From assembly GCA_023135255.1 (NCBI GenBank), contig JAGLTN010000220.1:1-11295 (forward strand): a DNA stretch of 11,295 bases. Direction: 5' to 3'. The position numbers were made by a program, and so were the translations under genes. Below are positions 1 through 4,306 of this stretch, one piece after another. Positions within the stretch are counted from its first letter, which is position 1. Each line of letters starts with the position of its first letter. The DNA comes from Planctomycetota bacterium. GTDB taxonomy: Bacteria > Planctomycetota > Phycisphaerae > Sedimentisphaerales > Anaerobacaceae. The notes under the pieces were generated by a model. The model was not told the origin of the DNA. It searched no databases and was given only the letters and a program-made list of their open reading frames with translations.

Positions 1-1
1 A

Positions 2-2230
2 AAGCCAACACCCAGTATCCTTATTAATCCTTATATGGCAATGATAACGATCGAGCAGCATGACAATTTAACGCTCGATATACTAAACCATCCTAAGCCA
101 ACCTCCCAAAATGCTAAATATCACGGCTGGCAAGGCTATTCAAAACAAAATGTGCTGGGGAAAATAGAAATCTCCACAGATTCTCTGCTGCAAAAAGTCT
201 CCACTGCTTTGGGACTGGATTACAATCTGTCACTTACCTCAATAGACTACGACCCGCTGGTAACCTCAGCAAGGTATATTGACGGGGCAGTTGATTTTCA
301 GATTCTCGACGGGCCCGGCATCTTGATATCATCCAAAAACTGCTCAATGAAAATAGACTTTGACAAAAATGGTGCGGAATTTAAAGATGGCTTCTGGTAT
401 AAAAGCAAATCAACAGGCGATGTAAAAATATTCTGCGGAATCGCGTTTGAAGGCCAAAGCACAAATTGCGAAAACTGTGTTATCTTCTGGGCAGATACGT
501 TAGAAGAACTGATTGCCGAATCGGCCCACTTCACCAACTTCAAAAAAATAAAATATCAGACAGCGAAGTGGATTCAAAGCCAGACCGACAACTTCAAACT
601 TAAAGGCACACCTGGTTCGCTTATCAAACAGGTCCAAATGAGCAAAAGAGTTTTGCTTTCGATGCAATTTGTTTCAGGAGGGATATATGCAGCTCCGGAC
701 GGCGGTTATGCTGCTATCTGGGTAAGGGACACCGCAAACGCCGTAATATTCCCTGCTCTTTGCGGCGACCTCCAATATCTAAAACGATGGACACCATACC
801 TGATGAACAATCCGACAACTGTAAACTGGAAAGGCAAAGAATACACAAGCTTCCTGCAATTTGTTCCTTCGGATCAGGATCAGTGCTGGCAGCAGGATGG
901 TACTTTCTACAGCATATTATCCGCTTATTCATACTGGAAATTGACGGCGGATGACAGCCAACTTGCAAAATGGTACTCGCTGGGCAAAGGAGCGATCGAA
1001 TTTATTGATGCATCCGCCTACGACAGAAAAATGGGTCTATATTATGAATGGTACATAAACGAGGCTCCGATGAAGATCGCCCATGACTGGGAAAACGCAA
1101 CCAACTGGAACCCGTATATCAAAGCGATGAAAATCGATGGTCGCTGGCCTATGTATATGTACACCATTTACATAAACAACAATCTCTACAACAGCTTCAT
1201 AATGCTCGCCGAGATAGCTGATGAACTGAAACTTGAAAAGGACAAGGATGAATTTCTGCAACGGGCGGACAAACTGGCTGAGTCCATTGACCAGCATCTC
1301 TACGACAATAAAAACAAAAGATACATCCCCGGCATCGCACAGATGGAAGATGGAGAAAAAATCCCTGTAGACTTCAACTACTGGGATATCTACTTTGATT
1401 ATGTATGGGCGTTTACGCTGCACCCACAGGCAGCCGACCCGCAAAAGGCCTTCGCAAGCCTCGACAACATGCTGAACAACCGAAACGGGATTTTCCCCGG
1501 GTTGGATAAAAAGCTATACTTTTCCCCAGCCCGACCACATGCCAGTTATGTATATTCAGCTATGGGGCAATTTGACAAGGCCCATATATGCCTGCAGCGA
1601 ATCACCGAACGAGCAGAAGATATAAATCTCAATCAGCCCAGCGATGTTATTTACGCGATGAAGGGTGCGATACCGGAGAGGGTTGACAGGGTATCGGGAC
1701 ATCGCCCTCAGACCTTTACCGCTGGGCCTTACCTTTATGGAGCTGCTTCCCTTGGGTTTATTATGGACTATCATGGAATTACGGTTTGTCCTTCGGGGTA
1801 TATCACCAAAGCGGAAAATATCTGCATGGCCGATTCTGTCTTTTCGATAGACCCGACATATTCCAAAAATGTAAGCGGATTGATATTCGATAAAAAGAAA
1901 ATCCCCTACAGTTTAAAACTGCCCTCAAAGTACCATAAAAGCGGCGAACACAGTATATCGATACTCGACACCGAAAAGCCGATAAGGCCTTTGCTCGAAT
2001 ATACGTGCTTTGAGCTGATGGATATAAAAACCAAAGCTGAAACTGTCGTCTACCATCTCAAAGGCTTTGGAAACGGGATATTAAGGTTTGACAGCTCTGT
2101 CAGCAAAGATTGTGTCTCGGTTAAAAATGGTAGTAACGATATGGATTTCAGATTCTGGAAAGATGGTAATTCAAGCTTTGTCCAGATTAACTCGAAAGGC
2201 AAATTTACAGCAGCAGTCAAACGAAATTAA
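2..2230 (+). CDS. Six-hairpin glycosidase-like protein, 5' end beyond window
   Basis: This is a large carbohydrate-active enzyme-like protein, family not recognised. An ATG at 35 would give 731 residues. The frame has no stop between the window edge and 35, and no Shine-Dalgarno precedes that ATG, so the real start is probably outside the window and any signal peptide would be unseen. Counting from the ATG, residues 1-180 look like a beta-sandwich, about 190-580 like an (alpha/alpha)6 barrel, and 600-731 like a second beta domain. Motifs resembling clan members such as GH15-type enzymes are IWVRD (228-232), QQDGTF (286-291), IPERVD (546-551) and the aromatic/Gly-rich FTAGPYLYGAASLG (561-574). 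The Glu of IPERVD and Asp of QQDG are candidate catalytic acids, but this is inference. The gene ends at TAA 2228-2230, just before a strong terminator. It could instead act on a non-glucose oligosaccharide; the substrate cannot be read from the sequence. Confidence 0.75.
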   Translation, partial: KPTPSILINPYMAMITIEQHDNLTLDILNHPKPTSQNAKYHGWQGYSKQNVLGKIEISTDSLLQKVSTALGLDYNLSLTSIDYDPLVTSARYIDGAVDFQILDGPGILISSKNCSMKIDFDKNGAEFKDGFWYKSKSTGDVKIFCGIAFEGQSTNCENCVIFWADTLEELIAESAHFTNFKKIKYQTAKWIQSQTDNFKLKGTPGSLIKQVQMSKRVLLSMQFVSGGIYAAPDGGYAAIWVRDTANAVIFPALCGDLQYLKRWTPYLMNNPTTVNWKGKEYTSFLQFVPSDQDQCWQQDGTFYSILSAYSYWKLTADDSQLAKWYSLGKGAIEFIDASAYDRKMGLYYEWYINEAPMKIAHDWENATNWNPYIKAMKIDGRWPMYMYTIYINNNLYNSFIMLAEIADELKLEKDKDEFLQRADKLAESIDQHLYDNKNKRYIPGIAQMEDGEKIPVDFNYWDIYFDYVWAFTLHPQAADPQKAFASLDNMLNNRNGIFPGLDKKLYFSPARPHASYVYSAMGQFDKAHICLQRITERAEDINLNQPSDVIYAMKGAIPERVDRVSGHRPQTFTAGPYLYGAASLGFIMDYHGITVCPSGYITKAENICMADSVFSIDPTYSKNVSGLIFDKKKIPYSLKLPSKYHKSGEHSISILDTEKPIRPLLEYTCFELMDIKTKAETVVYHLKGFGNGILRFDSSVSKDCVSVKNGSNDMDFRFWKDGNSSFVQINSKGKFTAAVKRN

Positions 2231-2262
2231 AAAATAATAAAACTTTTCAAAGCAAAAGTCCT

Positions 2263-2309
2263 ATATTATCAGGCCCAGTCAGGACGGTGAGCCTGATAAT
2301 ATTTTTTTT
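2263..2309 (+). terminator. Rho-independent terminator after the glycosidase gene
   Basis: A perfect 12-bp inverted repeat has ATATTATCAGGC at 2263-2274 and GCCTGATAATAT at 2291-2302. The loop is 16 nt and a run of eight T follows on the + strand (2302-2309). It begins 33 bp after the stop codon. The opposite side has no comparable T run, so it should act mainly on the + strand. It separates the glycosidase transcript from the lexA region. Confidence 0.88.
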
Positions 2310-2327
2310 AAGCTAATCTCCAATTTT

Positions 2328-2342
2328 GTTCGGTTTTTGTTA
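2328..2342 (+). promoter_or_regulatory. Candidate LexA direct-repeat site GTTC-N7-GTTA
   Basis: GTTC at 2328-2331 is followed after 7 bp by GTTA at 2339-2342. The alphaproteobacterial SOS box is GTTC-N7-GTTC, so this is one base away. It lies about 60 bp upstream of the first ORF of the lexA unit. Eight specified bases in an AT-rich intergenic stretch can occur by chance, and this genome is not obviously alphaproteobacterial, so the call is weak. Confidence 0.2.
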
Positions 2343-2343
2343 G

Positions 2344-2364
2344 GGTTATTTCAGCTGATTAACC
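2344..2364. promoter_or_regulatory. Imperfect 21-bp dyad, candidate operator of the lexA unit
   Basis: GGTTA (2344-2348) and TAACC (2360-2364) flank the perfect 8-bp palindrome TCAGCTGA (2351-2358), with TT on one side and T on the other. The central palindrome leaves no room for an RNA loop, so the shape suits a dimeric DNA-binding protein better than a hairpin. LexA usually represses its own gene, making it the first candidate binder. The motif does not match a LexA box I know, so the assignment is inference. Confidence 0.35.
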
Positions 2365-2371
2365 GATAGTA

Positions 2372-2389
2372 AATCTTGTAGAAAAGATT
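2372..2389. repeat. Small inverted repeat AATCTT-N6-AAGATT
   Basis: Arms AATCTT (2372-2377) and AAGATT (2384-2389) are separated by 6 bp and end 9 bp before the ATG at 2399. It could be a weak hairpin in the leader or a second operator. Six AT-rich base pairs are not strong evidence. Confidence 0.25.
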
Positions 2390-2398
2390 AAAACAAGA

Positions 2399-2881
2399 AT
2401 GGATGAGATTATGGAACAAGACAGAATTAACAACGATAACCCGCTATGCAGGTTCGGCCCGGGTGGAGAATATCTTTACGATTGGCCTCCGTCAAATTAT
2501 CAATACAAACTGCCGGTCCAGGATAAACTTACAAGGGTACTGATGACGATATCCGATATGATAAGTGACTTTGTGAAGTATCCGCCCGATGTAGTTAATC
2601 GGTCAGAAACAACAGAAACAGTTTCAGGGGAACTAAAATATGAAAAAGCCGCTTTGTTCGCAACTAACACCTCGTCAGCTGCAAATATTAAAAGCCATCA
2701 ACACATTTCAGAGCAGCAGATGTTATTCTCCGACAATTGCCGAGCTCGCAAGTCAAACATCAACAAGCCGAAGCACAACATTCGAACACATAGAAAAGTT
2801 GCGAAAAAAAGGTCTGCTTTGCACATCGCCGGGCAAAGCACGTTCTTTGACGATAACTTCAAAAGCGCAAAATCTGCTTAA
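2399..2881 (+). CDS. Unrecognised small ORF overlapping the start of lexA
   Basis: This 160-codon ORF has no recognised family. Its first 80 residues look protein-like, with mixed composition, aromatic and Pro-rich segments (FGPGGEYLYDWPP at about 19-31) and an amphipathic helix-like stretch around QDKLTRVLMTISDMISDFV (about 41-59). No membrane segment or signal peptide is visible. The last 80 residues overlap lexA in another frame and are Ser/Lys/Asn-rich, as expected of a shadow reading. Thus either only the first half carries function, or the ORF is spurious. The ATG at 2399 has no good Shine-Dalgarno; an in-frame ATG at 2411 is preceded by GGATGAG, too close to be ideal. The frame is closed upstream by TAA at 2360-2362. 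If real, it is the first gene of a unit with lexA and would share its regulation. Confidence 0.4.
   Translation: MDEIMEQDRINNDNPLCRFGPGGEYLYDWPPSNYQYKLPVQDKLTRVLMTISDMISDFVKYPPDVVNRSETTETVSGELKYEKAALFATNTSSAANIKSHQHISEQQMLFSDNCRARKSNINKPKHNIRTHRKVAKKRSALHIAGQSTFFDDNFKSAKSA
2606..2625. repeat. GAAAC/GTTTC repeats just before lexA
   Basis: CAGAAACA occurs twice in tandem with a 9-bp period (from 2604 and from 2613), followed by GTTTC at 2621-2625. The second GAAAC (2615-2619) and GTTTC form an odd palindrome around one A. The first GAAAC (2606-2610) could pair with GTTTC over a 10-nt loop. It abuts the lexA ribosome binding site, so it could bind a repressor or form a small leader hairpin. The arms are only 5 bp. 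Confidence 0.25.
2626..2630 (+). promoter_or_regulatory. Ribosome binding site of lexA
   Basis: AGGGG at 2626-2630 lies 9 bases before the ATG at 2640. This is the only purine-rich Shine-Dalgarno match near this start. It supports independent initiation of lexA inside the preceding ORF, rather than a fusion or frameshift product. Confidence 0.6.
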
Positions 2882-3287
2882 GAACATAAAGCTTAATTCA
2901 GAAAACTGTTCGCAGTCAAACACAATACCATTAGCAGGCAAAGTAGCGGCAGGTAGGCCGATAGAAGCGATCGAAGATACGGAAACGCTTTCGATAAACT
3001 CAAGCTTCGGGGATGTAGCTGATTTGTTCGCGCTTGAAGTTACCGGCGACAGCATGATAAATGACGGAATATATGACGGTGACCATGTTATCTGCAGAAA
3101 AGGTTCAACAGCCAATACCGGTCAGCTCGTTATCGCGATCATAGACAACGAAAATGCTACCCTGAAAAGGTTTTATAAGGAAAAAGATCAAGTGCGTCTT
3201 CAGCCGGCAAATGATAACTACGAACCGATATACACAAAAGACTGCAGGATTGATGCTGTTGTTGTGGGGTTGCTGAGGAAATTTTAG
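2640..3287 (+). CDS. lexA: LexA repressor (SOS regulator, self-cleaving)
   Basis: This is the transcriptional repressor of the DNA-damage (SOS) regulon. RecA filaments trigger its self-cleavage, which inactivates it. The 215-residue protein is complete compared with about 202 in E. coli. Residues 8-75 form the winged-helix DNA-binding domain, with LTPRQLQILKAI at 9-20, the recognition region YSPTIAELASQTSTSRSTTFEH at about 29-50, and the wing KARSLTI. The hinge leads to the cleavage site Ala104-Gly105 in KVAAGRP. Catalytic Ser138 (TGDSMIN) and Lys176 (ATLKRF) form the Ser-Lys dyad of an S24-type latch peptidase domain. All key residues are present, so cleavage should work. The recognition helix differs from the E. 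coli type, suggesting a different operator. Start choice rests on AGGGG at 2626-2630. The stop overlaps that of the convergent YkgJ-like gene by 4 bp. Confidence 0.95.
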   Translation: MKKPLCSQLTPRQLQILKAINTFQSSRCYSPTIAELASQTSTSRSTTFEHIEKLRKKGLLCTSPGKARSLTITSKAQNLLKNIKLNSENCSQSNTIPLAGKVAAGRPIEAIEDTETLSINSSFGDVADLFALEVTGDSMINDGIYDGDHVICRKGSTANTGQLVIAIIDNENATLKRFYKEKDQVRLQPANDNYEPIYTKDCRIDAVVVGLLRKF

Positions 3288-4099
3288 TTACAGCAGGCGA
3301 GAGATTCTTCTCTGGTTCTTGATGCTGCATTTTTAAGAAGCTCAACAAACTTTCTTACCAGATATTCGGCAGGGAATTTTTTCATCTTTCTTTGAGAATT
3401 TTCATCAGCCCAGACCTGGAATAAAGGAAGCACAATAGATGTATCGCCTTGGTCTTCCAGTTCGCTGCAAAAATCATTTAAAACATTTGCGATTGAAACA
3501 GGCATGTCAAGAACATCCGCTGATCCCCTTTTGCCTTTACAGGCATTGGGAGAGCCCTTTATAAAATATTCTCTGCAAGAGATAGGTCTGACATCGTATA
3601 TACTGCAACCGCCCTCAAAAAGAAATGGACAACCCAAATTAAGACTTTTATACCAGTCTGAAAGATCATTCAATTGGTTATGATCAAAATGTTCGGGCGG
3701 TTTCTTTTTTAATATTTTTTGACAGGCTAAAAGAATATTTCGCTGAACATATTTATAAAATGAACTGTTAAGCTTTTTTATATCCTCAACCAAAGAGAAA
3801 ATCTCCGCAGATGAAGCAGTAATAAGATAATTGCAGCAATTGGCACAGCCCCGGCAACAAGGTATTCTCTCGCCTTGTTCAATATTTTTTCGGACTACGA
3901 CTTCTGTTATCTTGTCACAAATGTCCCGGGCAACCGGAACGATTGCTTCAAGACCGACTGCATCTGTGCCAACGGATATGTCAAAATGCAAATTCTTTCC
4001 ATATAAATCGAGGTCAAGTCCTATAACTTCCCTGCCATTAGATTTCAAGGACAAAATATCATCTTTTGAATCCACTAAATGTATATCAGAATCCGACAT
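3284..4099 (-). CDS. YkgJ-type CxxCxxCC zinc/iron-chelating protein
   Basis: This 271-residue soluble protein belongs to the CxxCxxCC putative zinc/iron-chelating family (YkgJ type), whose biochemical role is unsettled. The first cluster is CCRGCANCC (Cys81, 82, 85, 88, 89). The second half is the typical CPFL...CSIYDVRPISCREYF block (Cys157, Cys165, Cys175), followed by Cys187. The Cys spacing suggests a bound metal or cluster. Residues 1-75 are an acidic/hydrophobic N-terminal extension, and the protein ends in a second CC pair (269-270) followed by Asn. No signal peptide or membrane segment is seen, so it is probably cytoplasmic. The start at 4099 lacks a clear Shine-Dalgarno and lies close behind a predicted promoter, giving a very short leader. 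It is convergent with lexA, overlapping by 4 bp, and 189 bp downstream of the GH106 gene on the same strand. Nothing ties it functionally to either neighbour. Confidence 0.85.
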   Translation of the reverse strand: MSDSDIHLVDSKDDILSLKSNGREVIGLDLDLYGKNLHFDISVGTDAVGLEAIVPVARDICDKITEVVVRKNIEQGERIPCCRGCANCCNYLITASSAEIFSLVEDIKKLNSSFYKYVQRNILLACQKILKKKPPEHFDHNQLNDLSDWYKSLNLGCPFLFEGGCSIYDVRPISCREYFIKGSPNACKGKRGSADVLDMPVSIANVLNDFCSELEDQGDTSIVLPLFQVWADENSQRKMKKFPAEYLVRKFVELLKNAASRTREESLACCN

Positions 4100-4104
4100 C
4101 GAAG

Positions 4105-4139
4105 AACTATCTCGCTTTTATAAAAAACTATCTCGCTTT
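4105..4139 (-). repeat. Two 14-bp direct repeats, 21-bp period
   Basis: AACTATCTCGCTTT (+ strand reading) occurs exactly at 4105-4118 and again at 4126-4139. On the coding (-) strand this is AAAGCGAGATAGTT twice, separated by 7 bp, the nearer copy ending 5 bases before the ATG of the YkgJ-like gene. A 21-bp period is two helical turns, so bound proteins would sit on the same DNA face. The distal copy fills the spacer of the predicted promoter and the proximal copy touches the -10 box. Confidence 0.7.
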
Positions 4140-4145
4140 CACCAA
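4117..4145 (-). promoter_or_regulatory. Predicted sigma70-like promoter of the YkgJ-like gene
   Basis: On the - strand, TTGGTG (4145-4140) is followed by a 17-bp spacer and TATAAA (4122-4117). This matches four and five of six consensus bases. Transcription would begin near 4110, about 11 bases before the start codon, in agreement with the missing Shine-Dalgarno. Confidence 0.4.
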
Positions 4146-4197
4146 GTTTCAAAACCCGTAATGTTACCGGACTGCGGTCTACTGCCATGAAACAACA

Positions 4198-4231
4198 CCG
4201 ATATAAATAATAACGGCACTATTATCGTCGG
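4198..4231 (-). terminator. Imperfect hairpin in the gap downstream of the GH106 gene
   Basis: Outer arms CCGA/TCGG (4198-4201 and 4228-4231) enclose ATAATA/TATTAT around a 7-nt loop, with an asymmetric internal loop between. On the - strand it is followed by TGTTGTTT rather than a clean T run. It is the best hairpin in the 189-bp gap between the GH106 and YkgJ-like genes and may be a weak terminator, but could be neutral. Confidence 0.25.
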
Positions 4232-4282
4232 CTGAAAAACAAGATAACTTTAGTCTCATCAAGGCGATGTAGTTTGAACAGT

Positions 4283-4306
4283 ATAAATTTAGAAGTTTAA
4301 ATTTAT
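4283..4306. repeat. AT-only 9-bp inverted repeat over the GH106 stop codon
   Basis: ATAAATTTA (4283-4291) and TAAATTTAT (4298-4306) form a perfect 9-bp stem with a 6-nt loop, spanning the last codons and stop of the GH106 gene. The stem contains no G-C pair and no T run follows on either strand, so it is at most a weak transcript-end structure. Confidence 0.3.

Noticed and set aside
1037..1444. 135-codon ORF on the - strand inside the glycosidase gene
   Set aside because: It lies wholly opposite a well-supported coding frame, has no ribosome binding site and resembles no family.
2620..2660. Possible programmed frameshift joining the small ORF to lexA
   Set aside because: A +1 shift would be needed, no convincing slippery site is seen, and lexA has its own ribosome binding site and a complete DNA-binding domain.
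2753..3115. 120-codon ORF antisense to lexA
   Set aside because: lexA has all catalytic motifs in the other strand; this is a shadow frame with no recognisable protein features.
3263..3300. TGCTG/CAGCA inverted repeat across the lexA stop
   Set aside because: Only 5 bp with a 15-nt loop and no T run; too weak to call a terminator.
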